Part shown: positions 1 to 7,661 of the stretch, piece after piece | Layout of the letters: every line of letters starts with the position of its first letter | Position numbering within the stretch: the stretch's first letter is position 1 | NCBI RefSeq assembly: GCF_019510245.1 | Contig: NZ_JAEKKT010000155.1 | Span: forward strand, 1-58,751 | Origin: Streptomyces sp. | GTDB lineage: Bacteria; Actinomycetota; Actinomycetes; Streptomycetales; Streptomycetaceae | DNA length: 58,751 bases | Direction of reading: 5' to 3' | Notes under the pieces: model-generated | What the model saw: the letters and a program-made list of their open reading frames with translations, nothing else | What the model was told of the DNA's origin: nothing | The model's database searches: none | Made by a program: the position numbers and the translations under genes

Positions 1-111
1 GCGGGCCTTCTCGGCCGCACGCCGGTGCGGCAGTTCCGTCCGGCGCACCAACTCGGCACGCTCAGCCTCGGACAGTGTGATCGCCACAGCAGACGGTCCC
101 GAATGCGACAT
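1..111 (-). CDS. IS630-family transposase, N-terminal 37 codons, runs off the left edge
   Basis: On the minus strand an ATG at 111 opens a frame that stays open to the window edge. It reads MSHSGPSAVAITLSEAERAE and continues with LVRRTELPHRRAAEKAR. The pattern of a short Ser/Gly-rich start followed by a Leu-Ser-Glu-rich helix and then Arg-Arg is what I know from the N-terminus (helix-turn-helix part) of Streptomyces IS630-type transposases. The catalytic DDE part would lie outside the window, so whether the gene is intact cannot be judged. The ~150 bp to its right hold no other gene and may include the element's end, but I could not fix a terminal inverted repeat. Confidence 0.6.
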   Translation of the reverse strand, partial: MSHSGPSAVAITLSEAERAELVRRTELPHRRAAEKAR

Positions 112-265
112 GCCAACAGGGTAGTAACTAACCCTCAGGGTTTCTGGCGCATCACACTAGTTCGCCGACCGGGTGAACCCCCGACCGATCCGACCGCGCC
201 CGCGCCGCCCCGGCGACTACGAAGATCACAACCTGTTCTTTGATCTTCGAAACGGAGACCCGGCC

Positions 266-620
266 GTGTGCCTCGCCCGTACCCGACGCACCCTGATCGC
301 CGCGCTGTTCGCGCCCCTCGCCCTGCTCACCCCCACCACAGCCCACGCCGCCACCGCGGTCGCCGGGCACCTGCCCGTAGGGCACGCGCCCGGCGAGACC
401 ATCAAGCTGCCGGTCCCGCGACGCGGTCGCCGAGCTCACCATCGCGGACGAGTCCCGCGCCGGCTACTCCCGGGACAAGTCCAAGCACTGGACCGACGCG
501 GACAAGGACGGCTGCAACACCCGCGTTATCTGCACTCCCGGGTTGGATCAGTACACAACGCCGTTGGTGCACAACGATCTTAACCTGCCAACGCATCTGA
601 GGGGCGTGAGGCACAAGTAG
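266..620 (+). pseudogene. Secreted HNH endonuclease-family protein, frameshifted and truncated
   Basis: A GTG at 266, with GGAGA about 8 bases upstream, opens a frame with a signal peptide: basic start, hydrophobic LIAALFAPLALL, then a TAHAAT cleavage region. At about 415-420 the homologous reading frame shifts. The second frame (420-620) reads DAVAELTIADESRAGYSRDK and then KHWTDADKDGCNTR, the typical N-terminal segment of Streptomyces secreted HNH nucleases just before the catalytic part. After NTR the sequence diverges and stops at 620, so the His-Asn-His core is missing. The gene is therefore broken twice, by a one-base shift and by 3' loss. The family assignment comes from motif memory and the breakage is seen directly. 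Confidence 0.6.
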
Positions 621-769
621 CCCGCCACGCTCACCTTGCAATCGTCGGCAACAGGGTGGTCCGAGAACGCGCCCACCCGATGATCAGCGGTCGCTAGGCT
701 GGTCAACTGCGCGAGGCCATCGGTGACGAACTGGACCGGCCGGCGTCCTGACGTGTGAGAAGTAATCGG

Positions 770-800
770 TTCGCGCCCTGGTGGAGCCGCGTCCTACTCT
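770..800 (+). promoter_or_regulatory. Likely promoter of proS, leaderless arrangement
   Basis: TACTCT at 795-800 fits the Streptomyces -10 pattern TANNNT and ends exactly 7 bases before the ATG at 808. A TTCGCG at 770-775 could be a weak -35 with a 19-base spacer. No Shine-Dalgarno sequence precedes the ATG, so a leaderless transcript is likely. The same -10 plus 7 bases plus start codon geometry occurs before the kinase at 4829 and the Met leader peptide at 5898. Confidence 0.45.
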
Positions 801-807
801 GCGCGTC

Positions 808-2220
808 ATGGCAAAAGCACCCGTTCTCACGCCCCAGGCGGACGACTTCCCCCGCTGGTACCAGGACCTGGTCAGCAAGGCCGAACTGGCCGACAACGGG
901 CCGGTGCGCGGCACCATGGTCATCCGACCGTACGGCTACGGCCTGTGGGAGCGGATGCAGCAGGAGGTGGACGCACGGATCAAGGCGGCCGGCGCGCAGA
1001 ACGCGTACTTTCCGCTCTTCATCCCGCAGTCGTACCTGACGAAGGAGGCCGAGCACGTCGAGGGCTTCGCGCCCGAACTGGCCGTAGTCACTCATGGCGG
1101 CGGCAAGGAGCTGGAAGAGCCCGTCGTCGTCCGCCCCACGTCTGAGACGATCGTCAACGACTATTTCTCCAAGTGGGTGCAGAGCTACCGCGACCTTCCG
1201 CTGTTGATCAATCAGTGGGCGAACGTGGTCCGCTGGGAGCTGAGGCCGCGCGTGTTCCTTCGTACTACGGAATTCCTGTGGCAGGAAGGCCACACGGCAC
1301 ACGCCACCTACGAGGATGCCCGGGACTACGCCGCACACATCCACCAGCAGGTGTACGCCGACTTCCTGGAGAACGTCCTCGCCATGGATGTCGTAGCGGG
1401 TCGCAAGACGGTCAGGGAGCGGTTCGCCGGCGCGATCAACACGCTCACCCTGGAAGGCATGATGGGCGACGGTAAGGCCCTCCAGCTGACCACAAGCCAC
1501 GAACTGGGCCAGAACTTCGCCAAGGCGTTCGAGACGCGCTACCTGTCGAAGGACGGTCGTGAGGAATACGTCTGGCAGACGTCGTGGGGATCCACGACCC
1601 GGATGGTCGGCGCACTGGTGATGATGCATGGCGACGATGACGGCCTTCGCATCCCGCCGCGTCTGGCCCCGGTTCAGGTGGTCATCGTGGCCGTCAAGGG
1701 CGACGACGCGGTCCTGGACACGGTCCGCGGGATCGGTGACCGGCTGAAGGCGGCTGGCATCCGCGTACGCGTCGACGACCGCACCGACACGCCGTTCGGC
1801 CGCCGCGCGGTCGACTGGGAGCTCAAAGGGGTGCCCGTACGCATCGAGGTCGGACCACGTGACGTGGAGAACGGCACAGCCGTGCTGGTCCGCCGCGTAG
1901 CGGGAAGCAAGGAGCCGACGCCGATCGGGGCACTGTCCGAGATCCTGCCCAAGGTACTGGAGGACGACCAGGCGCTTCTGCTGGCGCAGTCCCGTAAGCG
2001 TCGCAACGACCGCACCGTCGAGGTGACCACGGTCGAGGAGGCTGCGGAGGCGGCGAGCACCGGCTGGGCACGCATTGCCTGGGAAACGCTGGGAGTGGAG
2101 GGTGAGACCCAGCTCGCCGAACAGGGCGTCACCGTGCGGTGCCTGGTCGCCGCAGACGGCTCCGTTCCCGAGAGCGACGACCAGCCTGGCAACATCGCCG
2201 TCGTGGCACGCGCCTACTGA
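808..2220 (+). CDS. proS: Prolyl-tRNA synthetase, archaeal/eukaryotic-like type
   Basis: The 470-aa class II synthetase charges tRNA-Pro with proline in the cytoplasm. The sequence shows class II motif 2 at about residues 150-165 (FLRTTEFLWQEGHTAH) and motif 3 around 275-285 (DDDGLRIPPRLAP). An anticodon-binding domain follows (about 290-400), then the C-terminal extension typical of the short archaeal-like form, ending in the customary Tyr (VVARAY). The large editing insertion of the E. coli-like type is absent. I chose the ATG at 808 because TACTCT sits 7 bases upstream; the in-frame GTG at 781 would precede the promoter. The gene stands alone among mobile debris, which suggests an acquired extra copy, but the window cannot show whether another proS exists. 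Expression may be constitutive; no leader peptide or T-box is visible upstream. Confidence 0.93.
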   Translation: MAKAPVLTPQADDFPRWYQDLVSKAELADNGPVRGTMVIRPYGYGLWERMQQEVDARIKAAGAQNAYFPLFIPQSYLTKEAEHVEGFAPELAVVTHGGGKELEEPVVVRPTSETIVNDYFSKWVQSYRDLPLLINQWANVVRWELRPRVFLRTTEFLWQEGHTAHATYEDARDYAAHIHQQVYADFLENVLAMDVVAGRKTVRERFAGAINTLTLEGMMGDGKALQLTTSHELGQNFAKAFETRYLSKDGREEYVWQTSWGSTTRMVGALVMMHGDDDGLRIPPRLAPVQVVIVAVKGDDAVLDTVRGIGDRLKAAGIRVRVDDRTDTPFGRRAVDWELKGVPVRIEVGPRDVENGTAVLVRRVAGSKEPTPIGALSEILPKVLEDDQALLLAQSRKRRNDRTVEVTTVEEAAEAASTGWARIAWETLGVEGETQLAEQGVTVRCLVAADGSVPESDDQPGNIAVVARAY

Positions 2221-2244
2221 CCCTGGTGAGACCGATGCTGCTGC

Positions 2245-2267
2245 TCCGCCCGGTTACCGTGGGCGGA
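2245..2267 (+). terminator. GC-rich hairpin just after proS
   Basis: TCCGCCC at 2245-2251 pairs with GGGCGGA at 2261-2267 across a 9-base loop, 24 bases after the proS stop. There is no T-run, so it would be a weak or factor-assisted terminator of the sort common in Streptomyces. Confidence 0.35.
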
Positions 2268-2276
2268 CCGGCAGCC

Positions 2277-2857
2277 TCACGGCACGGCCCGCATCGCCTC
2301 GCGAAGCGCAAGGCGCAGCGATCCGATGGTCTCTTCCGCCTCCTCCCGTTGTCCGGCGAGCTTTTCAGCACGGGCGTGGGCCTCGGCGAAATCTCTGGGC
2401 AGAGCCTGATTCTGGCGTTCCAGGTAATGGATCCGGCCGACGAGATCGGTGTGGGCCGCGTTGTCGATTTCCGCACTCAGGGAGAGTTGGACGCGACGCT
2501 TCAAGGCGTCGCGCTCGCGTTTGAGTTCCTGGATCTCTTCGCGGGCGAGTGCGAGGTCGGTGTGCAGACCGGCGGGCGTGGCCCGCTCGGGTCGGGGCAG
2601 TGCGGCTGCTTGCCTGCCGTGTTGGGCCTGGTCGCCCATGGCATTGCGGATCGCAGCGTTGAAGGCGGGTGTGTTGTAGACGAACCAGGTCGACACGTCT
2701 GCTTCGCGTGCCACCCGAGCGAGGAGATGCGCTGTCCGGCGTTGAGCAGGTCCCGGATGGCGCCTTGCGTGCGAACGGCTTTGGTTTCGCTGTCCGCCTG
2801 GCGGGCCAGGCGCAGGCGGGCTACGCGGGCATCGCGGGACGATTCAGTGCTGGTCAC
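2277..2857 (-). pseudogene. DUF6262/TnpC-like transposition accessory protein, frameshifted
   Basis: The minus-strand frame from GTG 2857 reads TSTESSRDARVARLRLARQA and ends its homology at GQRISSLG. The homology continues one frame over as VAREADVSTWFVYN and then a long coiled-coil (EEIQELKRERDALKRRVQL) to a stop at 2277. One missing base at about 2713-2717 accounts for the break. The layout of a basic helix, a helix-turn-helix built on VAREA-V-S-W-Y, and a C-terminal coiled coil matches the DUF6262 proteins that accompany Tn554-type tyrosine recombinases. Either this is a real pseudogene or one base was miscalled. The recombinase that should lie upstream is absent; opposite-strand mobile DNA begins right at the start codon. 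Confidence 0.6.
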
Positions 2858-2859
2858 GT

Positions 2860-3425
2860 GCGCTCCGGACACCACCCACTCCTACGCCGCCCCCGACGGC
2901 GCATGGATGAAGGAGTTCGACGACCGGCTCGCCACCGCCGCAGCCGCCAGACTCACCAGCCTGCTCGCCGCCCGCACCACCAAAGTCCCCGTAGCCGTCG
3001 GCCCTGCCGCCGCCCGCCTGCACGCCGGACTCGACCGCGTGACCGCCCGGCTCGCAACGGAAACCCCAGACCAGCTCCAGGCCCTTGCCGCCGACCCCCG
3101 CACCGCGGCCGACGTGCTGCGCAGCGAACTCCCCGACCTGCACTTCGGCACCCTCAACCACTGCCTGTGGCAGGCGGAGCAGGCCGAGTGCACCCGCCAT
3201 CTGCCCGAAGCCGAGCGCGGAGCACCACTGATCGGCGCCTGCCAGCCCGCCCGCTGCCGCAACTCCGCCGTCACCGCAGCCCACGCCCCTATCTGGCTGG
3301 CCGAACAGCACGACCTCACCGAACGACTGCGCGACCGCCGCCTGCCGGCCGCCCGCCGCCCCGCCCTGCGCGCCCGCCTCGACGACATCAAGCCCATCAC
3401 CACTGCCCTCACCCAGGACCTGTGA
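2860..3425 (+). pseudogene. C-terminal fragment of a large Tn554-type site-specific recombinase
   Basis: An open frame through 2860-3425 encodes a protein end with WMKEFDDRLATAAAARL, then HFGTLNHCLWQAEQAECTRH, then a Cys motif CQPARCRNSAVTAAHAPIW. It finishes with a basic helical tail and a TGA one base before the next ATG. This C-x4-C-N-S/A-x-H-x-P-x-W ending is what I recall from the C-termini of the long recombinases (TnpB-like) that precede DUF6262 genes. The N-terminal and catalytic (R-H-R-Y) parts are missing, so it is dead. Its 5' boundary abuts the start of the opposite DUF6262 remnant. Confidence 0.5.
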
Positions 3426-3905
3426 ATGACCGTCTCCCCGGCCTCCGAAGCCAGCCTCCGCGCCGCCATGGCCCGCCTCCTGGCCGGACAGCCCCAGCGC
3501 ACCGACGGCGCCCTCACCAAGGAGAACCTCGCCCGCGAAGCCGGCGTCAGCCACGCCACCGTCCACCGCGCCACCGGCGTCCTCGCGGAATGGAACGCCC
3601 AGGTCACCCGTCCGATCCGACGTACCCCCAGTGAAGTCGCACGCGACGACACCATCACCGCCCTGCGCACCCAGCTCACCCAGGTCCGCGGCCACGCACG
3701 CGAACTCCAGGACCAGCTCGACGCCCTGGCCACCGTCACGGCGAACCTGTACGCCGAGAACCTCCACCTGCGCCGGCACCTCACCGTCAAACCTCTCCCA
3801 GACCCCGGCCCGGGCGCCTCCCCGCTGATTGCGAAGCCGAGGCACAAGAAGACGGAGAAGCCCGCCGCTACTTCGAGCCCTCACTCGCATGGACCTCCGA
3901 GCTGA
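3426..3905 (+). CDS. DUF6262/TnpC-like helix-turn-helix and coiled-coil protein
   Basis: The 159-aa protein begins at an ATG directly after the TGA of the recombinase fragment, so the two were once translationally coupled. It has a helix-turn-helix around residues 33-60 (LTKENLAREAGVSHATVHRA) and then a coiled coil (about 75-125, rich in Leu and Glu heptads). The order HTH then coiled coil and the place behind a recombinase match transposition accessory proteins of the DUF6262/TnpC kind. Its frame is intact, but without a complete recombinase it is probably non-functional for transposition. It is the same protein type as the frameshifted gene at 2277-2857 on the other strand, which indicates remains of two related elements. 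Confidence 0.6.
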   Translation: MTVSPASEASLRAAMARLLAGQPQRTDGALTKENLAREAGVSHATVHRATGVLAEWNAQVTRPIRRTPSEVARDDTITALRTQLTQVRGHARELQDQLDALATVTANLYAENLHLRRHLTVKPLPDPGPGASPLIAKPRHKKTEKPAATSSPHSHGPPS

Positions 3906-3982
3906 CCAGCCGGCGTGCCCCGGAAGACGCGCAACGCTGAGGCGCAGGGGCGAGCAGAAGACTGCCTTCCGCAGCATTCCGA

Positions 3983-4126
3983 GGCACAAAGGACAGCGGC
4001 CTGACCTGCCCGGACAAGGAGCGCGCCGAGACGTCGATGCCGGCGCTGCACCTGCTCCAGTCCAGCCTCGTGCACGTCAACACGCTGCTGCTCCGGGAGG
4101 TCCTGGACGAGCCGAAGTGGGCCAAG
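3983..4126 (+). pseudogene. Tn3-family transposase, short C-terminal-region scrap
   Basis: In one frame the sequence reads GTKDSGLTCPDKERAETS followed by MPALHLLQSSLVHVNTLLLR and EVLDEPKW. The stretch H-L-L-Q-S-x-L-V-H-V-N-T-L-L followed by V-L-x-x-P-x-W is the signature I associate with the last ~80 residues of Tn3-type transposases. Only about 45 codons remain. The homology ends abruptly at about 4125, where a polymerase fragment begins in another frame. It is a mobile-element scar with no expected function. Confidence 0.5.
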
Positions 4127-4753
4127 ACCTGCGCGGCATCGGTCCCCGCCAGGCCGCCACCCTCAAGCGCTACGGCGTCGACCGCGTGGGCCTGCTCGCC
4201 GCGCTGCCGACCGCGACCGTGCAGCGCCTGCTCGGCAAGGCCGGCCGTACGGCCGCCGACCGGGCCCGCGGCATCGACCCGCGCACCGACGCCCCGCGCC
4301 GCCTGCCAGCCTCCGGTCAGTGTCCGGCACCGCTTCCCCCACGACGTCCTCGATGGCGTCGCGGCGCGTTCGGCCCTGCTGGGCCTGGTCGTGCAGCTCG
4401 GTGCCGAGCTGCGCCGCCGCGGGCAGGCAGCGCGTGCCATCACTCTCACGCTGACGTTCGCCGGCGGACCGGCATGGGAGACCCGCCGTCTGCCCGAACC
4501 GTCCGGGCACGAGGACGACCTGCGCCAGCTCACCTACCAGCTCATGGACGCCGCAGGTCTCCAGCGCGGCCGGCTGACCGCACTCGCGCTGCGTGCCGCG
4601 GACCTCGCCGACGGCGACCAGGTCGCCGAGCAGCTCAGCCTCGATGCCGCCCGGCAGGCACGCCTCACCGCCGAGCAGGCGGCCGACCGGATCCGGGAGA
4701 AGTTCGGGCCCGGCGCGATCGGCCCGGCCGCCACCTACCGGCCCGCCTCCTGA
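4127..4753 (+). pseudogene. Y-family DNA polymerase (DinB/Pol IV-like), C-terminal fragment with a frameshift
   Basis: The first part reads RGIGPRQAATLKRYGVDRVG and LLAALPTATVQRLLGKAGRT, the helix-hairpin-helix thumb region of a DinB-like polymerase. Near 4315 the homology jumps to another frame and continues as VSVRHRFPHDVLDGVAARSA and RRGQAARAITLTLTFAGG to a stop at 4753, the little-finger domain. The palm domain with the catalytic Asp/Glu residues is absent. This fragment cannot polymerise DNA. The junction with the Tn3 scrap at about 4125 suggests that the polymerase gene was cut by an element. Confidence 0.65.
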
Positions 4754-4815
4754 GGAGCGGAGTTCTTGTCGAGCCGGGATGACGATCGACGAGACGCGTC
4801 TCCCGTATGCGGCCG

Positions 4816-4821
4816 TAGGGT
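4816..4821 (+). promoter_or_regulatory. -10 element for the leaderless kinase gene
   Basis: TAGGGT at 4816-4821 lies 7 bases before the GTG at 4829. With no ribosome binding site ahead of that GTG, this geometry supports a leaderless start there rather than at the downstream ATG 4844. Confidence 0.4.
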
Positions 4822-4828
4822 TCTCGCT

Positions 4829-5707
4829 GTGACAGTCCAGCGAATGCCCGCTGCGGAGGTTCCGGTCTCTGCCGAGCTGGTGCGACGTCTTCTCGGTGAG
4901 CAGCACCCCGACCTGGCAGGCTTGTCGGTCGAGGTGCTGGCCAACGGCTGGGACAACCTGGTGTGCCGGCTCGGCGAAGAGTTCCTCGTGCGGCTGCCGC
5001 GGCGTGCCATGGCCGCCGAGCTCGTCGCGCACGAGCAGCGATGGCTGCCGGAACTGGCCGGCCGTCTGCCGTTGCCCGTGCCGGCGCCGGTGCGTGTCGG
5101 CCAACCGATGGCCCAGTACCCGTGGTGCTGGAGCATCGTGCCGTTCTTCCCCGGCCGGATCGCGGCGCGATCGGAGCCCGACAACCTTTGGTCGGCCGCG
5201 GAGGTGCTCGGCGGTTTCCTGGACGCGCTGCATGTCCCGGCTTCTTCGCAGGCGCCCGTCAACGCGTTTCGCGGGATCCCGCTGGCCGGACGTGCCGAGG
5301 GCGTACTGACCAGGCTGGCGCACATCGATCCGGCCGACAGAGCCACCGCGCTGCAGGTCTGGGAGACGGCTGCTGCTGCGCCTGTGTGGGACGGCCCGCC
5401 GGTATGGCTGCACGGGGACCTGCACCCAGCCAACATCCTGGTCGACCGCGGCCGGATCAGCGCCGTGATCGACTTCGGTGACATCACCTCCGGCGATCCC
5501 GCCACCGACCTGTCCGTGGCCTGGATGCTGTTCACGGCGGAGCAACGTGTCGTCCTTCGACGGGCGTACAGCCACGCGGACGACGCGACCTGGGAGCGGG
5601 CACGCGGGTGGGCGCTCGCCCTGTCCCTGGTCTTCCTGACGCACTCGGCGGACAACCCGCTGATGCGAAGCATCGGCGAACGCACCCTCCACGCGGTGCT
5701 GGAGTAG
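4829..5707 (+). CDS. Aminoglycoside phosphotransferase (APH)-family kinase
   Basis: The 292-aa protein has the APH/choline-kinase fold. An N-terminal lobe contains VLANGWDNLVCRL (nucleotide loop) and EEFLVRLPRR (a Lys-like position occupied by Arg). The Brenner motif HGDLHPANILVD is near residues 196-207, and DFGDITSGDPATDL near 216 carries the metal-binding Asp. These are all the residues needed for phosphotransfer from a nucleotide to a hydroxyl. The substrate is unknown: the family includes antibiotic-inactivating enzymes as well as homoserine, fructosamine and macrolide kinases. The gene sits between the two tRNA synthetase genes and after the polymerase scrap, in its own leaderless transcription unit. 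Confidence 0.85.
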   Translation: MTVQRMPAAEVPVSAELVRRLLGEQHPDLAGLSVEVLANGWDNLVCRLGEEFLVRLPRRAMAAELVAHEQRWLPELAGRLPLPVPAPVRVGQPMAQYPWCWSIVPFFPGRIAARSEPDNLWSAAEVLGGFLDALHVPASSQAPVNAFRGIPLAGRAEGVLTRLAHIDPADRATALQVWETAAAAPVWDGPPVWLHGDLHPANILVDRGRISAVIDFGDITSGDPATDLSVAWMLFTAEQRVVLRRAYSHADDATWERARGWALALSLVFLTHSADNPLMRSIGERTLHAVLE

Positions 5708-5861
5708 CGGTCAACCGCCACGCTCACGCCGCTCTACTGGTGACGAGACAGTGTTCCGACCCTGCGCTATTCGGCGTGCGGCCACCAGGTGACACCTGCC
5801 TCGCCTGATACTGCCTCAGGTGCCCCTGTGGGTGCGGCTGCCGTGGAGGGGCGGAAATAGC

Positions 5862-5890
5862 GTGCTGCGACGTCGCTGTATTGCTACGCT
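5862..5890 (+). promoter_or_regulatory. Promoter for the Met leader peptide / metG transcript
   Basis: TACGCT at 5885-5890 matches the TANNNT -10 pattern and is followed by exactly 7 bases before the leader peptide ATG at 5898. A possible weak -35 is GTGCTG at 5862-5867 (17-base spacer). The transcript would begin at or next to the leader ATG, so the leader peptide would be translated from a leaderless mRNA. Confidence 0.5.
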
Positions 5891-5897
5891 CGGACGC

Positions 5898-5951
5898 ATG
5901 ATCACGCTTTCGCCTCAGCACCAGATGATGCCCCGTCGACGGGGCTGCTGA
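5898..5951 (+). CDS. Methionine leader peptide (17 aa) of the metG attenuator
   Basis: ATG 5898 to TGA 5949-5951 encodes MITLSPQHQMMPRRRGC. Two consecutive internal Met codons (5925-5930) lie immediately before a GC-rich hairpin, and a terminator and a methionyl-tRNA synthetase gene follow. Tandem codons for the cognate amino acid, placed just before the 5' arm of the first hairpin, are the hallmark of ribosome-mediated attenuation (trp/his type). The ORF has a -10 element 7 bases upstream and no Shine-Dalgarno, so it is probably leaderless. Its own product likely has no function; translation of it is the sensor. Confidence 0.8.
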   Translation: MITLSPQHQMMPRRRGC

Positions 5952-5993
5952 GAACGGACGCGTACCGAATCCGAGGCCCCGGGACGGGGCCTC
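5930..5993 (+). promoter_or_regulatory. Transcription attenuator (1:2, 2:3, 3:4 structures) controlling metG
   Basis: Segments 1 and 2 form a perfect 16-base palindrome at 5930-5945 (GCCCCGTC then GACGGGGC), helped by CAGCA 5916-5920 pairing with TGCTG 5946-5950. Segments 3 and 4 are GAGGCCCC 5973-5980 and GGGGCCTC 5986-5993, an 8-bp terminator stem followed by a modest T-rich stretch (5994-6005). Segment 2 (CGGGGCT, 5940-5946) can instead pair with segment 3 (GGCCCCG, 5975-5981), 7 pairs with one G-U, which destroys the terminator. A ribosome stalled at the Met codons covers segment 1 only and permits 2:3 (read-through). A ribosome reaching the stop codon at 5949 masks segment 2 and permits 3:4 (termination). 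Confidence 0.8.
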
Positions 5994-6035
5994 GATTGTT
6001 GTGTGACCAGGCCTCGCTACCCGGTAGGAGGACCG

Positions 6036-7565
6036 ATGACCGCACGACGCCGCTACATCACCACGACCATTCCGTACGTCAACGCCCACCCGCACCTGGG
6101 CTTTGCCCTGGAGCTCGTCCAAGCTGACACGTTGGCCCGTCACCACCGCCAACGGGGCGAGCAGGTCCGGCTGCTCAGCGGAACCGACGACAACTCTCTG
6201 AAGAACGTCTTGGCTGCCGAAGCGGCCGGCGTCGACGTGCAGTCCTTTGTCGACCGCAACGCCGACGCGTTCGCCGCATTGCGTGGTCCACTGGCGCTCT
6301 CGTTGGACGACTTCATCCGCACCAGCAGCGACCCACGTCACCGTGTCGGAGTCGAACGACTGTGGCGCCAATGCGCCGCGTCGGGGGACCTCTATCGCAA
6401 AGAGTACGAAGGCCTGTACTGCGTCGGCTGCGAGCAGTTCTACACCCCCGACGAACTGGTCGAAGGGCGGTGCGCGGAGCACGGCACCGAACCTCAACTC
6501 GTCGCGGAAGAGAACTGGTTCTTCCGCCTGTCCCGCTACGCCGACCGTCTCCATCAGCTGATTTCGAGCGGCGAGTTGCGTATCGAACCTGCAGCCCGCC
6601 GCAACGAGGTCCTCGCTCTCATCGGACGTGGCCTGCACGACTTCTCTGTTTCCCGCTCGCACAGCCGCGCTCGCGGTTGGGGCATCCCCGTGCCGGATGA
6701 CCCGAGCCAGGTCGTCTATGTGTGGTGGGACGCCCTCGGTAACTACGTCACCAGCCTGGGATACGGCACCGGTGACAGTGCCTACGACCAGTGGTGGGAA
6801 ACCAGCGAGCGCCGCGTCCACCTGGTCGGCAAGGGAGTGGTGCGCTTCCACGCCGTCTACTGGCCGGCCATGCTGCTGTCGGCGGGGCTCCCGCTGCCCA
6901 CCGACATCCTGGTCCACGACTACCTCACCGTCGACGGACGCAAGATCAGTAAGTCCGCTGGAACCAGTGTCGACCCCGTTGCGCTGGCCCTGACATATGG
7001 CACCGACGCGGTGCGCTGGTGGCTCCTGCGCGATGTGCCCCGGGTAGGCGATGCGGACTTCACACCCGACCGGCTGACCACCCGCGCGGATGCGGATTTC
7101 GCTGGAGGGCTAGGCAATCTCGTCCACCGCATCGTGACCATGGTTCACCGCTTTCGCGGCGGAGTTGTCCCCGCCTCGGCGCCTGTAAATCCCGGGGGAC
7201 TGGCGTTGGCGGATGGTTGCCGGGAGGTGCCTGGCCTCGTCGATGCCGCCTTGGCCGACTTCGACTTCCGGCGTGCCATCCACGCTGTCTGGGAAATCGT
7301 GGAGGAGGCCAATCGATGTATTGACGCGATCCGGCCTTGGGAGCTTGCTCGGGAAGAGCGGAGGGGCAACGGTGAAGCGGCGAAACAGCTCGACACCGTC
7401 CTCCTCACGCTGGTCGCAGCGTGCCGCGTGCTGGCCGATGAACTACGCCCGTTCATCCCAGATGCCGCCACACGGATCACCGGACAGCTGACACCGGTCG
7501 AGGGGCTTCTGCCCGCGGCACAGCCACTGTTCCCTCGCCTTCACGAGGACGTGCAGCCAGCGTGA
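6036..7565 (+). CDS. metG: Methionyl-tRNA synthetase
   Basis: The 509-aa class I synthetase charges tRNA-Met in the cytoplasm. The HIGH-type signature is HPHLG at residues 18-22 and the KMSKS-type loop is KISKS near 303-307. A connective-peptide zinc knuckle is seen as CVGC (about 129-132) with a second half RCAEH (C-x2-H rather than C-x2-C). The anticodon-binding helical domain fills the C-terminus and no tRNA-binding C-terminal extension is present. I chose ATG 6036 because AGGAGGA (6026-6032) is ideally placed; the GTG at 6003 lies inside the terminator's T-rich tail. Expression should rise when Met-tRNA runs short, through the attenuator just upstream. It may be a second copy, but this cannot be shown from the window. 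Confidence 0.95.
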   Translation: MTARRRYITTTIPYVNAHPHLGFALELVQADTLARHHRQRGEQVRLLSGTDDNSLKNVLAAEAAGVDVQSFVDRNADAFAALRGPLALSLDDFIRTSSDPRHRVGVERLWRQCAASGDLYRKEYEGLYCVGCEQFYTPDELVEGRCAEHGTEPQLVAEENWFFRLSRYADRLHQLISSGELRIEPAARRNEVLALIGRGLHDFSVSRSHSRARGWGIPVPDDPSQVVYVWWDALGNYVTSLGYGTGDSAYDQWWETSERRVHLVGKGVVRFHAVYWPAMLLSAGLPLPTDILVHDYLTVDGRKISKSAGTSVDPVALALTYGTDAVRWWLLRDVPRVGDADFTPDRLTTRADADFAGGLGNLVHRIVTMVHRFRGGVVPASAPVNPGGLALADGCREVPGLVDAALADFDFRRAIHAVWEIVEEANRCIDAIRPWELAREERRGNGEAAKQLDTVLLTLVAACRVLADELRPFIPDAATRITGQLTPVEGLLPAAQPLFPRLHEDVQPA

Positions 7566-7661
7566 CCTCCGGTGCTCAATGAACCTGGTCGCCCTCCTCT
7601 CGGTCTTCGTGCAGCTTCGGGAGGGGGCGTCCAGGGCGCCGGGCAGTACCGAGATCACCCG

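Noticed and set aside
620..807. Possible T-box or Pro leader peptide before proS
   Set aside because: No T-box core sequence, no run of Pro codons and no terminator/antiterminator pair is visible, and the promoter lies too close to the ATG.
5708..5897. T-box riboswitch before metG
   Set aside because: The leader starts at or near 5898, leaving too little RNA for a T-box, and the Met leader peptide explains the terminator better.
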